A stretch of DNA of 64,000 nucleotides from Hathewaya massiliensis (GTDB taxonomy: Bacteria; Bacillota; Clostridia; Clostridiales; Clostridiaceae): contig NZ_CABFVD010000001.1 of assembly GCF_902143515.1 (NCBI RefSeq), forward strand, positions 310,001-374,000. Direction: 5' to 3'. Made by a program: the position numbers and the translations under genes. This document shows, piece after piece, positions 1-9,111 of the stretch. The notes beneath the pieces are model-generated. The model saw nothing but the letters and a program-made list of their open reading frames with translations. It ran no database searches and was not told the DNA's origin. Numbering within the stretch: the stretch's first letter is position 1; each line of letters begins with the position of its first letter.

Positions 1-177
1 CATTACTACTAAGGCTTCCTTCCATCCAAAATACATCAAAACAAATAGGGATACTGAATTTGCAAGTCCTAACTTTATTCCTGGAAAAAGTACGGGTATC
101 TGAGCTTCTATAAAGTAAATTACAAGAGCTATACCTATACAAAAACTTAAATACAATAGTTTCTTCGTATCCTTCAT
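1..177 (-). CDS. Gx transporter family protein / heptaprenyl diphosphate synthase component I-like, N-terminus only
   Basis: The first 59 codons of a gene that runs off the left edge of the window. The visible protein begins MKDTKKLLYLSFCIGIALV and continues into alternating hydrophobic stretches, with the segment around FPGIKLGLANSVSLFVLMYF. That pattern is characteristic of the small integral-membrane family annotated as Gx transporter or HepS1-like (PF07456). It follows the NusG-II gene on the same strand by about 29 bp. In Clostridia the trio ApbE, NusG-II protein and Gx protein commonly forms one unit, which supports the call. Function in the family is not settled: isoprenoid-related or cofactor transport have both been proposed. 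The C-terminus cannot be assessed. Confidence 0.75.
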   Translation of the reverse strand, partial: MKDTKKLLYLSFCIGIALVIYFIEAQIPVLFPGIKLGLANSVSLFVLMYFGWKEALVVM

Positions 178-206
178 AAAATCACATCCAATTAACTTAA
201 ATAATC

Positions 207-587
207 TTAATAAGTTACTTCATCCAAATCTTCTTTTTCACCTAATATTTTAATAGCTATCCTATGTGGTAAGCATATGGACATATCTCCTTTTCTAGAA
301 AGCCATCCACTTCTTACACAGACTTTATCACTGCAATTAGCATCTTTAAATCTAATTCTTCCCTTTTGGATTTCAACTAAATTATATTCTCCCTTATGTA
401 GTTCTACTTTTATTTCTTTCTCCCCTTCAAATTTAGTTATATTAAATCTATAAACTTCCTTCCCTTCCTTTTCAACCACAGCTATTAGATTTCTATCTTT
501 TCCACTTTTATAAAACACCATAGAGGCTAAGCTAAGTAGAAAAACCACTACTACAAAACTTATAATAAACTTATCTCCCCTTTTCAT
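207..587 (-). CDS. NusG domain II-containing protein
   Basis: A 126-residue protein with one N-terminal membrane anchor (FIISFVVVVFLLSLASMVFY) followed by an extracellular beta-rich domain of the NusG_II type (PF07009). The segment CSDKVCVRSGWLSRKGDMSI contains the paired cysteines and the G-W-L motif usual for this family, followed by CLPHR. An in-frame ATG exists 15 bp upstream, but the start at 587 is preferred because GGAG lies 8 nt ahead of it. The gene overlaps the 3' end of apbE by 17 bp, so the two are probably translationally coupled. Family members sit beside ApbE and Rnf-type redox genes, so a role in extracytoplasmic redox or flavin chemistry is likely but unproven. Confidence 0.85.
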   Translation of the reverse strand: MKRGDKFIISFVVVVFLLSLASMVFYKSGKDRNLIAVVEKEGKEVYRFNITKFEGEKEIKVELHKGEYNLVEIQKGRIRFKDANCSDKVCVRSGWLSRKGDMSICLPHRIAIKILGEKEDLDEVTY

Positions 588-1602
588 AAGTAAACTCTCC
601 ATTAGTTATTTCAAGGGAATCTTTTATACCTTCTGTAGTGTATACTTTCTTATCTGCAGTTACAAATACAGCTTCTACTCCCTTTAAAGAATTAATAAGC
701 TTCATAGCCTCATCTACTCCTAAAACATAGGTAGCTGTAGATAGAGCATCTCCATCCATAGACTTATCAGATATTATGGTACTACTTATAATTCCTCTCT
801 CTGCAGGATATCCTGTTTTAGGATCAAATATATGATGATATCTCTTCCCATTTTTAATAAAATACCTTTCATAGTTTCCTGATGTTACTACAGACTTATT
901 TTTAACTCTTAATGTGGCAAAAGATTTCCCCTTATCTCCTAGTGGATCTTGTATGCCTATATTCCATGGCTCACCCTTTTCCTTTTCTCCATAAACATAG
1001 AGATTTCCACCAAGGTTTATAAAAGCTCTTTTAATTTTATATTTTTCTACTATACTCTTTAACTGATCTGCTGCATACCCCTTAGCTATTCCTCCTAGGT
1101 CTATAGCCATATTACCTTCTTTTAAAAATACACTATTATCTTTTTTATTTAAAACTATATTTTTATAATTAACGTATTTTAAAGCATTTTTAATTTCTTC
1201 ACTTTCTGGAACCCTAGGATTATCAGTACCAATATTCCAAAGAGAACTTACGGGAAGGATAGATATATCAAATGCTCCCTTTGATAATTCACCATACTCC
1301 AAAGCTTCATTTATAACTTCATAGGTATCTTTGCTTACCTTTGTATAAGTTTTCCCCGCATTTTTATTTAGTTTACATATTTCACTACTATCTATATTTA
1401 AAGACATTTTATTTTCTATATCCTTTAGTTTATCTAAGGACTCCTCAATTGCTTTTTCTCCATTTTCTCCATAATATTTTAGACTTATTATGGTACCAAG
1501 CATATATGTATCTCTCTTTGAAAGCTTTTCATCCTTTTCACACCCTGTTAAACTAAAGGAAAATATAAAAACCACAATAAAACTAATTAATCTCTTCTTC
1601 AT
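571..1602 (-). CDS. apbE: FAD:protein FMN transferase (ApbE lipoprotein)
   Basis: A 343-residue exported lipoprotein. The signal peptide ends in a lipobox LTGC (Cys about 21). It covalently attaches FMN from FAD to Thr/Ser residues of target proteins such as NqrC or RnfG-type subunits. ApbE hallmarks are seen in order: the early RDTYMLGTIISLKYYG strand, DLGGIAKGYAADQ in the middle, NLGGNLYVYG, and the C-terminal metal- and FAD-binding region DGDALSTATYVLG. Length fits the family (about 330-350). The ATG at 1602 is chosen over a GTG 9 bp upstream because AAAGGG lies 8 nt ahead of it. It leads an operon with the NusG-II and Gx genes. No flavoprotein target is encoded in the window. Confidence 0.93.
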   Translation of the reverse strand: MKKRLISFIVVFIFSFSLTGCEKDEKLSKRDTYMLGTIISLKYYGENGEKAIEESLDKLKDIENKMSLNIDSSEICKLNKNAGKTYTKVSKDTYEVINEALEYGELSKGAFDISILPVSSLWNIGTDNPRVPESEEIKNALKYVNYKNIVLNKKDNSVFLKEGNMAIDLGGIAKGYAADQLKSIVEKYKIKRAFINLGGNLYVYGEKEKGEPWNIGIQDPLGDKGKSFATLRVKNKSVVTSGNYERYFIKNGKRYHHIFDPKTGYPAERGIISSTIISDKSMDGDALSTATYVLGVDEAMKLINSLKGVEAVFVTADKKVYTTEGIKDSLEITNGEFTYEKGR

Positions 1603-1724
1603 ATATTTCACCCTTTATTTAAGATTCATATTTATATATATTTTTTATGTTTATTCTCTTAATTATATTTTTATATTATACTCTAACTAAAGGAACTTAT
1701 GTGAAATTATCATTTTCATAAAGC

Positions 1725-2264
1725 TTAAAGTAATTTTTCCATTTCTTCTATATGATTTTTACTAAAATCCACAATAGAATTTTCATCTTTTTTTAATTCA
1801 CTTAAAATCCTATAAGCGAGCTCCTTTGCCATAAAGAAGTCTTCCTTTGTAATATCTCCTATATTATAAGCTTCCTCTAACTCATCTTCATCTAAAAGCA
1901 TAATTTTCCCCTGTGGCAAAAGTACCACATCTAGATAAAGATCATAAAAATAAGGAATTCCTCTACTATCTATTTCGTTTCCCTTACAAATATCAAAATA
2001 CCACTGTATAATCTCTTTTTCAGTGTTAAACATTACAGTAACTGCATAATTAAGTCCCTTCGGAAAATATTGAATCCAAGTATATCCCTCATCTAAAATT
2101 AAATATTTTTTTCCATTCATTTCAGCATAACGTGGTTCTGTAACTTTTCTAAAATAAGATATAGCGGCATACCCCTTAAATTTATTATTATCTATGTACT
2201 GAAAATTAAAATCTTTTTCTAATATACTATTCCCTTTAATATAATCTGCATATTTAACCTTCAT
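1725..2264 (-). CDS. DUF402 domain-containing protein
   Basis: A 179-residue soluble protein with the DUF402 (PF04167) barrel. Diagnostic segments are the R-Y-A-E and YTWIQYFP region near residues 45-70 and the acidic RGIPYFYDLYLDVVLLPQG stretch, followed by DEDELEEAY, where the family carries divalent-metal-binding Asp/Glu residues. Characterised relatives include nucleoside di-/triphosphate phosphatases of the Sa1684/Ntdp type and the FomD nucleotidyl hydrolase, so phosphohydrolase activity is plausible. The substrate cannot be told from sequence. It stands alone between apbE and xpt, with about 43 bp to xpt upstream, so it might be co-transcribed with xpt. The Shine-Dalgarno (AAGGAAAAGAG) is somewhat distant from the ATG. 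Confidence 0.8.
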   Translation of the reverse strand: MKVKYADYIKGNSILEKDFNFQYIDNNKFKGYAAISYFRKVTEPRYAEMNGKKYLILDEGYTWIQYFPKGLNYAVTVMFNTEKEIIQWYFDICKGNEIDSRGIPYFYDLYLDVVLLPQGKIMLLDEDELEEAYNIGDITKEDFFMAKELAYRILSELKKDENSIVDFSKNHIEEMEKLL

Positions 2265-2307
2265 ATTTATACACTCTTTTCCTTTTATCTAAACTAAGAA
2301 AATATAA

Positions 2308-2880
2308 CTATTTAAATATAACTTTATTATTCTCTATATTATCTAATATAGCAAGGGATTCTACCCTAACTCCTTCTTTTTCAATTTCACTTCTTCCTAT
2401 TTGGAATCCTTTTTCTATTACAATACCTACTCCTACTGGTACGGCACCAGCTTGTCTTACAATATCTATAAGACCTAGGGCAGCTCTTCCATTAGCTAAA
2501 AAATCATCTATTATTAAAATTCTCTCTCCTTCTTTTAAATAATTTTTACTTACTCTTACATTATACCTTTTTTGCTTAGTATAAGAAAATACATCTGCCT
2601 GATAACATTCACTATCTAAGTTTGCACTTTGAAATTTTTTTGCAAAAACTACAGGAACATAATCGAAATACTGAGATATTATACAAGCAATTCCTATTCC
2701 TGAAGCCTCTATTGTTAATATTTTATCTATTTTTTCTTCTTTAAATCTTTCTTTAAATTCTTTTCCCATTTCATTAAACAACTTAACATCCATTTGATGA
2801 TTTAAAAACATATCTACCTTTAGTATATTTCCTTCTAAGATTTTACCTTCTTCTAAGATTTTTTCCTTTAATATTTTCAA
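2308..2880 (-). CDS. xpt: Xanthine phosphoribosyltransferase
   Basis: Converts xanthine and PRPP to XMP in purine salvage (cytoplasmic). The type-I phosphoribosyltransferase PRPP loop is present as [11 protein letters not shown], and the Xpt N-terminal signature [11 protein letters not shown] is intact. The preferred start is TTG at 2880, giving about 190 residues and an AGGA 8 nt upstream; an ATG at 2889 would sit directly on its Shine-Dalgarno and add three residues. In many Firmicutes xpt is controlled by a guanine riboswitch. I looked for the aptamer core in the 160 bp upstream and did not find it, so control here is different or the switch lies beyond recognition. Confidence 0.93.
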   Translation of the reverse strand: MKILKEKILEEGKILEGNILKVDMFLNHQMDVKLFNEMGKEFKERFKEEKIDKILTIEASGIGIACIISQYFDYVPVVFAKKFQSANLDSECYQADVFSYTKQKRYNVRVSKNYLKEGERILIIDDFLANGRAALGLIDIVRQAGAVPVGVGIVIEKGFQIGRSEIEKEGVRVESLAILDNIENNKVIFK

Positions 2881-2954
2881 GTAACTCATCCTTTCTATAT
2901 ATGTATAATGAAGTGCTTTCGAAACATGCTTATTTAGATTTTTAATATGCTTTA

Positions 2955-3009
2955 TTGAAAAAACCCCTATAGATAGTAGCCTTTTAAAAGCATACTCTAT
3001 AGGAGTTTT
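2955..3009 (-). terminator. Rho-independent terminator after tkt
   Basis: On the minus strand a 14-bp stem (arms at 2996-3009 and 2960-2973, with wobble pairs) is followed by TTTTTT. It lies just past the transketolase stop and upstream of xpt, so it separates the two transcription units. Confidence 0.8.
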
Positions 3010-3049
3010 AAACTAAAATCCTTAGACTTAGTTTGTTACTTGATCTAAA

Positions 3050-5029
3050 TTATTTATTAACTACTTTTAATACTGTTTCAACTACATTATCTACAGTAAA
3101 TCCAAATTCTTTAAATAATATCTCTCCTGGTGCTGATGCTCCAAAAGTATCTATAGATATTACTTCTCCATCTAAACCTACATATTTATGCCATCCCACA
3201 GAAGAGCCAGCTTCTACTGCAACTCTATTTCTTACAGCACTTGGTAGAATTCTTTCCTTATATTCTTTTCCTTGCTCTTCAAAAATCTCCCATGATGGCA
3301 TACTAATTACTCTAGCATCTATACCTTTTTCTCTTAATACTTTTTCAGCTTCAAATATTAATGAAACCTCTGAACCTGAAGCCATTAAAATAGCATCTGG
3401 AACGTCCTTTTCACTATCCTTTAATATATAAGCTCCTTTTAAAGCCTCTTTACCTGTACCCTCTAATAGAGGTAGATTTTGTCTTGAAAGTACAAGTCCT
3501 GTTGGTCCATCCTTACGTTCTAATGCAGAAATCCAACCTGCTGTTGTTTCCCTAGCATCTGCTGGTCTAAATACAGTAAAGTTAGGTATACTTCTTAAAG
3601 CTACTAAATGTTCTACTGGTTCATGAGTTGGTCCATCTTCACCTACACCGATACTATCATGAGTTAATATATAAACTAATGGTAGTTTCATTAAAGCTGA
3701 TAGTCTCATAGAACCTTTCATGTAGTCTGAGAATACAAAGAAGGTAGCAACGAAACTTCTTAATCCACCATGAAGCATAATACCGTTTCCTATAGCTGCC
3801 ATAGCATGCTCTCTTACTCCAAAGTGAATATTGCTTCCGCTATTATCTTCTTTAGAGAACTCTCCTAAGCCTTTCATATTAGTATTGTTTGATGGTGCAA
3901 GGTCAGCAGAACCACCAAATAAATTAGGCATAAGTTTAGTTAATTTATTTATAACTGTACCTGAAGCTGCTCTTGTAGCTACAGCACTTTCAAAATTCCA
4001 TAAATCTTCATTATTTATAACTTCAGATAGGTTTTCATTGAAATATCTTTCCCATTCCTTAGCTAATTCTGGATAAGCTTTTTTATACTCTTCAAATAAC
4101 TTATTCCATGCCTCTTCTTTTTCTTTACCTAGTTTTTTCATGCTTTCTGTAAATTCTTTTACTTCTGATGGAACAGAAAAATCTTCTGCTTCATTCCACT
4201 TATAGAAATCCTTTGTAGATTTCATATTTTCGCCAACTAATGGTGATCCATGAACACCAGATGTACCTTGTTTTGGAGATCCATATCCTATTGTTGTTTT
4301 AATTTCAATAAGAGAAGGTCTTTCCTTATCTTCTTTAGCCTTTAAAATAGCCTTTTCGATTTCTTCTATGTTGTTTCCATCTTCTACATGGAATACACTC
4401 CATCCATAAGCTTCATATCTCTTAGCTACATTTTCTCTAAATGCTATATCAGTATTTCCTTCTATAGATATATTGTTAGAGTCATATAAAACTATTAATT
4501 TATCTAATCCCAATGTTCCAGCTAGGGATGATGCTTCTGATGCTATACCTTCCATCATGCAACCATCACCTGCTAAAACATAAGTATAATGATCAATTAC
4601 ATTATAATTTTCTTTATTAAATTTCGCTGCTAAATGTGCTTCAGCCATAGCCATTCCAACACCATTTGCAACTCCTTGACCAAGAGGACCTGTAGTTACT
4701 TCTACTCCTGCAGTATGACCGTATTCTGGATGTCCTGGTGTCTTACTTCCCCATTGTCTAAAATTCTTTAAATCTTCAATTGAAATATCATATCCAAAAG
4801 TATGAAGTAAAGAATATAGTAATGCTGAACCATGACCTGCTGATAAAATAAATCTATCTCTATTTATCCAATTAGTGTTTTCAGGATTATGATTCATAAC
4901 TTTACCCCAAAGAGTATACGCCATAGGAGCAGCCCCTAATGGTAAACCTGGATGACCTGAATTTGCTTTTTCTATTGCCTCAACTGAAAGCACCCTTATA
5001 GTTTTTACGACTAATTCATTAATATCCAT
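3050..5029 (-). CDS. tkt: Transketolase
   Basis: A full-length 659-residue thiamine-diphosphate enzyme of the non-oxidative pentose phosphate pathway, transferring two-carbon ketol units. Seen in order: the phosphate/TPP histidine region [12 protein letters not shown] near residue 28, [14 protein letters not shown], the TPP-Mg signature [13 protein letters not shown] followed by DSNN, the catalytic-domain HFGVREHAM, and the C-terminal domain ending near VVNK. The frame stays open 75 bp upstream, but the ATG at 5029 is the real start because GGGAGG lies 7 nt before it and homologues begin there. It is transcribed alone, with a terminator downstream. Product is certain; whether it is the only transketolase of the genome cannot be known. 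Confidence 0.97.
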   Translation of the reverse strand: MDINELVVKTIRVLSVEAIEKANSGHPGLPLGAAPMAYTLWGKVMNHNPENTNWINRDRFILSAGHGSALLYSLLHTFGYDISIEDLKNFRQWGSKTPGHPEYGHTAGVEVTTGPLGQGVANGVGMAMAEAHLAAKFNKENYNVIDHYTYVLAGDGCMMEGIASEASSLAGTLGLDKLIVLYDSNNISIEGNTDIAFRENVAKRYEAYGWSVFHVEDGNNIEEIEKAILKAKEDKERPSLIEIKTTIGYGSPKQGTSGVHGSPLVGENMKSTKDFYKWNEAEDFSVPSEVKEFTESMKKLGKEKEEAWNKLFEEYKKAYPELAKEWERYFNENLSEVINNEDLWNFESAVATRAASGTVINKLTKLMPNLFGGSADLAPSNNTNMKGLGEFSKEDNSGSNIHFGVREHAMAAIGNGIMLHGGLRSFVATFFVFSDYMKGSMRLSALMKLPLVYILTHDSIGVGEDGPTHEPVEHLVALRSIPNFTVFRPADARETTAGWISALERKDGPTGLVLSRQNLPLLEGTGKEALKGAYILKDSEKDVPDAILMASGSEVSLIFEAEKVLREKGIDARVISMPSWEIFEEQGKEYKERILPSAVRNRVAVEAGSSVGWHKYVGLDGEVISIDTFGASAPGEILFKEFGFTVDNVVETVLKVVNK

Positions 5030-5227
5030 CACTTTACCTCCCATTATTATGCGGTGATTTACTTTATTTATTTTGTACTTTAATAATAATAAATATATTC
5101 CCATACTAATTATAAAACAGCTGGTAGAATATATCTATATATTTAGACAGTTTTTTTATATTTCCCTAAAGATTTTTAAATAATACTGTATTAGATGAAA
5201 ATGCTGATAGATTCTTTTCCTGATAAT

Positions 5228-5914
5228 TTACATAGCTCCTTGTAAAAACTCTTGAATTCTAGTGTTTTTATTATTAAAAACCTCTTCTACATAATCATTT
5301 AGTAAAATTTTACCCTTCTCCATAAAAATAATCTTAGAAGAAATATCCCTTGCAAAGGAAATTTCATGAGTCACTATTATCATGGTTATTTTATCCTCTT
5401 TTAATTCCCTTATAACTTTTAGTACTTCCCCAACCAATTCTGGATCTAAGGCAGAGGTAGGTTCATCAAATAATATAATTTTAGGTTTCATAGCTAGTGC
5501 CCTTGCAATAGCTACCCTTTGTTTTTGTCCACCTGACAAATTTCCCGGGTAATCATTCTTTTTCCCTAATAGTCCAACTCTCTCTAAAAATTTCTCTCCT
5601 ATTTTAATAGCTTCCTCTTTTTTAATTTTTTTATTTAACATGGGACCTATAATTACATTTTCTAATACAGTTTTATGTGGAAATAAGTTAAAACTTTGAA
5701 ATACCATGCCCATTTCAATTGTAGAATCTTTTAAAATCTTACCACTTGATATTTCTTCTAAGCCTATAATACTACGTAATAAGGTACTTTTTCCTGAACC
5801 TGATGGACCTATAATAGATACTATATCTCCCTCTTCTATTGAAATATTTATATCTTTTAAAGCCAAGTCTTTATTATAATATTTATTTATATTTTCTAAT
5901 CTTAAAATCTCCAT
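5228..5914 (-). CDS. Polar amino-acid ABC transporter, ATP-binding protein (GlnQ/HisP type)
   Basis: The 228-residue ATPase of a polar amino-acid importer. Visible motifs: Walker A GPSGSGKST near residues 36-44, signature LSGGQKQR, Walker B IILFDEPTSALD and the switch histidine in VTHE. Length and the FQSFNLFPHKTVLENV Q-loop region are typical of the GlnQ/ArtP subfamily. It is the last gene of a three-gene operon (binding protein, permease, ATPase), 10 bp behind the permease, and has its own AAGAGGTGAG Shine-Dalgarno. The substrate is not decidable from the ATPase. Confidence 0.93.
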   Translation of the reverse strand: MEILRLENINKYYNKDLALKDINISIEEGDIVSIIGPSGSGKSTLLRSIIGLEEISSGKILKDSTIEMGMVFQSFNLFPHKTVLENVIIGPMLNKKIKKEEAIKIGEKFLERVGLLGKKNDYPGNLSGGQKQRVAIARALAMKPKIILFDEPTSALDPELVGEVLKVIRELKEDKITMIIVTHEISFARDISSKIIFMEKGKILLNDYVEEVFNNKNTRIQEFLQGAM

Positions 5915-5924
5915 ATCTCACCTC

Positions 5925-6563
5925 TTAATTAAAGTATCCATATTTTTTCTCTAAACTTTTAAATAAATATAAAATTAAGTAAGTTAAGATCAAATATAAT
6001 AATCCTGCTATAAATAAAGGGGTTATGTCAAACTCCCTCGTTACTATTTCCTTAGCATTTCTAAGCATGTCCCCCATACCTATTACAGAAACTAAGGCTG
6101 TATCTTTTATTAAATTTATAGATTCATTGGTTATAGAAGGTATAACTCTTTTAAAAGCCTGTGGAAAAATTATATTAATCATAGTCTGCCTTCTATTTAA
6201 TCCAATAACATAAGCTCCCTCATATTGTCCTTTATCTATGGAAGTTATTCCTCCTCTAAATATTTCTGTATAATATGCAGCATAATTTAATATAAAAGCT
6301 AAATTAGCTGCCATAAAAGGTGTAAACTTAATTCCTATAGTTCCTAAACCGAAGTATATAAATATTAGTTGTAAAAGTAGAGGGGTTCCCCTAAATATCC
6401 AGGTATACCCTTCTAAAACGCCCTTAATTATTCTACTACTTCCTACCTTCCCTAAGGAAAATATTAATCCTAAAGGCATAGCAACTAAGGTAGTTATAAA
6501 ATATATACTTAAGGTTATATTCAATCCTTTTATTAAATATAGACTTATATTAAAAATTCTCAT
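5925..6563 (-). CDS. Polar amino-acid ABC transporter, permease
   Basis: A 212-residue integral-membrane permease of the HisM/GlnP family with about five membrane spans. The cytoplasmic EAA loop that contacts the ATPase is visible as GAYVIGLNRRQTMINIIFPQA, with the family residues E-G-A and the trailing F-P-Q-A. The segment YTWIFRGTPLLLQLIFIYFG is the usual conserved R-G-T-P element. A single permease implies a homodimeric channel. It lies 12 bp after the binding-protein gene and 10 bp before the ATPase gene, which fixes its operon membership. Confidence 0.93.
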   Translation of the reverse strand: MRIFNISLYLIKGLNITLSIYFITTLVAMPLGLIFSLGKVGSSRIIKGVLEGYTWIFRGTPLLLQLIFIYFGLGTIGIKFTPFMAANLAFILNYAAYYTEIFRGGITSIDKGQYEGAYVIGLNRRQTMINIIFPQAFKRVIPSITNESINLIKDTALVSVIGMGDMLRNAKEIVTREFDITPLFIAGLLYLILTYLILYLFKSLEKKYGYFN

Positions 6564-6575
6564 AATTTCTCCTAA

Positions 6576-7379
6576 CTATTTTATAATATTTTCCCCAAAC
6601 CATTTTTTTGATATACTTTCTGTAGTTCCATCCTTTTTCATCTGATCTAATATCTTATCAACCTCTTTTTTAAACTCGATCTCCTCTTTTCTAAAACCAA
6701 CACCATATTGTTCCCTTCCAAAATCTTCACTTAATACTTTATAAAGTCCTGGTTTTTTAGAAATATAGTATCTTCCTACTACTTCATCAACTACAACAGC
6801 ATCTATCCTTTTAGCCTCTAAGTCCATAAGTGCCTCCGTGTTTTTAGAATACTTTTTTGTTTCTACTACATCATTTGAAATTTCTTCATCCTTGCTAAAA
6901 GCTTCATAGCTACTACTTCCCATTTGTACTCCTACGATTTTTCCTTTTAACCCTTTTTTACTTCCTATATTTGACTCTTTATTAACTACTATTATTTGTT
7001 TATTTTCTAAATATGGATTTGAAAATTCTATTTGTTTTTTTCTATTTTCAGTTATTGTAAGCCCATTCCATATTAAATCTATGTCTCCATTATTTAAACT
7101 TCCTATAACCCCATCCCACTCTACAGTTTTAAACTCTACATTAAGTTTCATACGTTTTGCTACTTCCTTTGCAAGGTCTATATCAAAACCTACTATTTCT
7201 TCTTTTTCACTTCTAAATCCCATAGGTGGAAAGCTGTCATCTAATCCTACAACAAATTTCCCCTTATTTTTTATGTCATTTAAAGTGTTTCCCTTCTCTT
7301 TATTGCCACAAGCAATAAAAGTTAAAGAAATAATTACTACCATTAAAAAGTTTAAAATCTTATATTTTTTCATTTTCAT
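6576..7379 (-). CDS. Polar amino-acid ABC transporter, substrate-binding lipoprotein
   Basis: A 267-residue family-3 extracellular solute-binding protein. The signal peptide ends in lipobox FIAC (Cys about 24), so it is anchored outside the membrane. The ligand-pocket signature GLDDSFPPMGF, then VGFDIDLAKEVAKRM and the W-N-G-L-T-I-T-E-N-R-K stretch, match cystine, glutamine or arginine binders; the second lobe carries VGVQMGSSSYEAF. The ATG at 7379 is chosen (GGGGAG 6 nt upstream) rather than the longer frame. First gene of the operon, about 190 bp downstream of a good sigma-A-type promoter. Cystine or a basic/polar amino acid is the likely ligand class, by family only. Confidence 0.92.
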   Translation of the reverse strand: MKMKKYKILNFLMVVIISLTFIACGNKEKGNTLNDIKNKGKFVVGLDDSFPPMGFRSEKEEIVGFDIDLAKEVAKRMKLNVEFKTVEWDGVIGSLNNGDIDLIWNGLTITENRKKQIEFSNPYLENKQIIVVNKESNIGSKKGLKGKIVGVQMGSSSYEAFSKDEEISNDVVETKKYSKNTEALMDLEAKRIDAVVVDEVVGRYYISKKPGLYKVLSEDFGREQYGVGFRKEEIEFKKEVDKILDQMKKDGTTESISKKWFGENIIK

Positions 7380-7567
7380 CCTCTTCTCCCCTTTAAAAAT
7401 TTCTACTCCTATTAAGAACATAATATTTTCAATGTCTTCTAGTCTTTAATAAAATAATCTAGAACCTTAACTATTAACCTTTTTAAGTTCCTATTTTATC
7501 TTAAAAACTTCCCTAAAATGCTCTAGAAATTAAGCTTTTAATTTTTATCTAGCAATCAATTAATCTC

Positions 7568-7596
7568 ATTATACTTTATTATGATAAAGTTGTAAA
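7568..7596 (-). promoter_or_regulatory. Sigma-A-type promoter of the amino-acid ABC operon
   Basis: On the minus strand TTTACA (7591-7596) and TATAAT (7568-7573) are separated by exactly 17 bp. It faces the binding-protein gene and would give a leader of about 180 nt, in which I recognise no riboswitch or T-box. Confidence 0.7.
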
Positions 7597-7618
7597 GCAT
7601 TAAATTAATAAAATAATA

Positions 7619-7715
7619 AGGCTGTCGTATTAAGAATAAATACTTCAATATACTGTGCTAATTTTAAATTTGCAAATCAATATATTGTATGTAGATTTCT
7701 TAGTACGACAACCCT
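7619..7715. repeat. Palindromic repeat, family B, copy 1 (also likely nhaC terminator)
   Basis: An inverted repeat of about 97 bp whose ends are AGGCTGTCGTA and TACGACAACCCT, with internal TAAGAATAAATACT and GTATGTAGATTTCTTA blocks. The same blocks in the same order form the element at 27029-27094, which lacks about 20 bp from the centre. Placed directly after the nhaC stop codon, it can fold into a long hairpin followed by a U-rich stretch on the minus strand and so may terminate nhaC. No ORF inside. Confidence 0.65.
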
Positions 7716-7730
7716 ACTTTTAAAATCAAA

Positions 7731-9071
7731 TTATTTTGTTGTAGCTACTTCTTTTTCTAATACACCTAAAAGATTTTTTTCCTTAGGAAAACCTATTGCT
7801 ATAAATACTATGGCAGTTATACACATTAAATATGGATAATGAAGATATCTCATAATTTCTATTGGTGATAGCTTTGATAGAGTAGAAGCTAGAAGTAATT
7901 GTGCTCCATAAGGAATTATTCCTTGGAAAGCACAGGAGAATATGTCTAATATACTAGCGGTTCTTGCACCACTTATACCATATTCCTCACTTACATTCTT
8001 AGCTATAGAACCCGTTATTACTATGGATACTGTATTATTTGCTGTACACAAATCCACTAAACTTACTAGAAAAGCAATCCCCAGTTCCGCACCTCTTTTG
8101 CTCTTCATTTTTTTGCTAATAATATACAACATATAATCTATTCCACCATTGTGGCTGATTATTTGAACAAGTCCCGCTACTAACATAGAAATTATTATAA
8201 GTTCTGACATTCCTAATATTCCATCATTTGCAGCTTTTAAAAATTCCCAAATTCCAAAGGATTTTGTAGCCATGCCTATAATTCCAGCTAGTCCAACACC
8301 TGTTGCAAGCACTGTAAGAACATTTATTCCTGATAAAGCTCCTACCAGTACTACTATGTAAGGAATTACTTTTATTATGTTATATTCATAATTTCCTGTT
8401 AAATTTACCTTAGCCCCCCTAGTCATAAATACTAAAATAATTGTAGTTATAACTACAGCTGGAATTACCATGTAGAGATTGATCTTAAATTTTTCTTTCA
8501 TATTTGTGCTTTGAGTTCTAACAGCTGCTATAGTTGTGTCGGAAAGCATAGATAGATTATCTCCAAACATAGACCCTCCAACCACAGCTCCCATGGCTAA
8601 AGCACTAGAAACTCCTATTTTTTCTGCAATTCCCATAGCTATAGGTGCAAGTGCAGCTATAGTTCCCATAGAAGTTCCAATAGATAAGGATATAAATGAA
8701 GCTATTAGAAAAACTCCTGCGATTAAAATATTACTGGGTAAGAACTTTAAACCCAAATTTACTGTAGATTCTACAGCTCCCATGGATTTTGCTACACTGG
8801 CAAAGGCTCCTGAAAATATAAATATAAGTAACATTATTATAATGTCTAAATTCCCTGCCCCCTTACAAAACAATTCAAGTTTACTATCTATAGACTCTTT
8901 AGGATTCATTATAAATGCAACTATACAGGCAGCTAATAGTGCAATTATTACAGGCATTTTGTAAAAATCCCTAGTAATTATAGATGTAGCAAGATATAAT
9001 ACTAAAAATACTCCCATTGGCAATAGTGCCACTGGATTCCCTCTATTAATTTTATTTTTTTCTGTGCCCAT
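7731..9071 (-). CDS. Na+/H+ antiporter NhaC family protein
   Basis: A 446-residue polytopic membrane protein (about 11-12 spans) of the NhaC/IT superfamily. Motifs include GTSMGTIAALAPIAMGIAE and GGSMFGDNLSMLSDTTIAA (near residues 160-185), the conserved S-M-F-G-D-N-L-S-x-x-S-D-T-T that marks this family, and CTANNTVSIVITG further on. Relatives are Na+/H+ antiporters or amino-acid (for example lysine) transporters, so the substrate is open. ATG at 9071 is the only in-frame start: a stop codon lies 13 bp upstream in frame. The Shine-Dalgarno GGGGGTG is 33 nt away, with a perfect hairpin in between (see the separate entry). Monocistronic. Confidence 0.88.
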   Translation of the reverse strand: MGTEKNKINRGNPVALLPMGVFLVLYLATSIITRDFYKMPVIIALLAACIVAFIMNPKESIDSKLELFCKGAGNLDIIIMLLIFIFSGAFASVAKSMGAVESTVNLGLKFLPSNILIAGVFLIASFISLSIGTSMGTIAALAPIAMGIAEKIGVSSALAMGAVVGGSMFGDNLSMLSDTTIAAVRTQSTNMKEKFKINLYMVIPAVVITTIILVFMTRGAKVNLTGNYEYNIIKVIPYIVVLVGALSGINVLTVLATGVGLAGIIGMATKSFGIWEFLKAANDGILGMSELIIISMLVAGLVQIISHNGGIDYMLYIISKKMKSKRGAELGIAFLVSLVDLCTANNTVSIVITGSIAKNVSEEYGISGARTASILDIFSCAFQGIIPYGAQLLLASTLSKLSPIEIMRYLHYPYLMCITAIVFIAIGFPKEKNLLGVLEKEVATTK

Positions 9072-9111
9072 ACTTATATTTAGTCAAAATTTGACTAAAT
9101 ATTTCACCCCC
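9072..9111 (-). promoter_or_regulatory. Hairpin between Shine-Dalgarno and ATG of nhaC
   Basis: A perfect inverted repeat of two 13-nt arms (ATATTTAGTCAAA and its complement, 9076-9088 and 9090-9102) fills the space between GGGGGTG (9105-9111) and the ATG (9069-9071). With the hairpin folded, the Shine-Dalgarno would be about 6-7 nt from the ATG; unfolded it is 33 nt, too far for normal initiation. The same palindrome could instead bind a dimeric repressor. Confidence 0.6.

Noticed and set aside
2881-3050. Guanine riboswitch upstream of xpt
   Set aside because: No aptamer core or P2/P3 loop motifs in the 160 bp; only the tkt terminator is present.
5030-5104. 25-residue N-terminal extension of transketolase
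   Set aside because: Open frame only; a strong Shine-Dalgarno and homologue start support ATG 5029.
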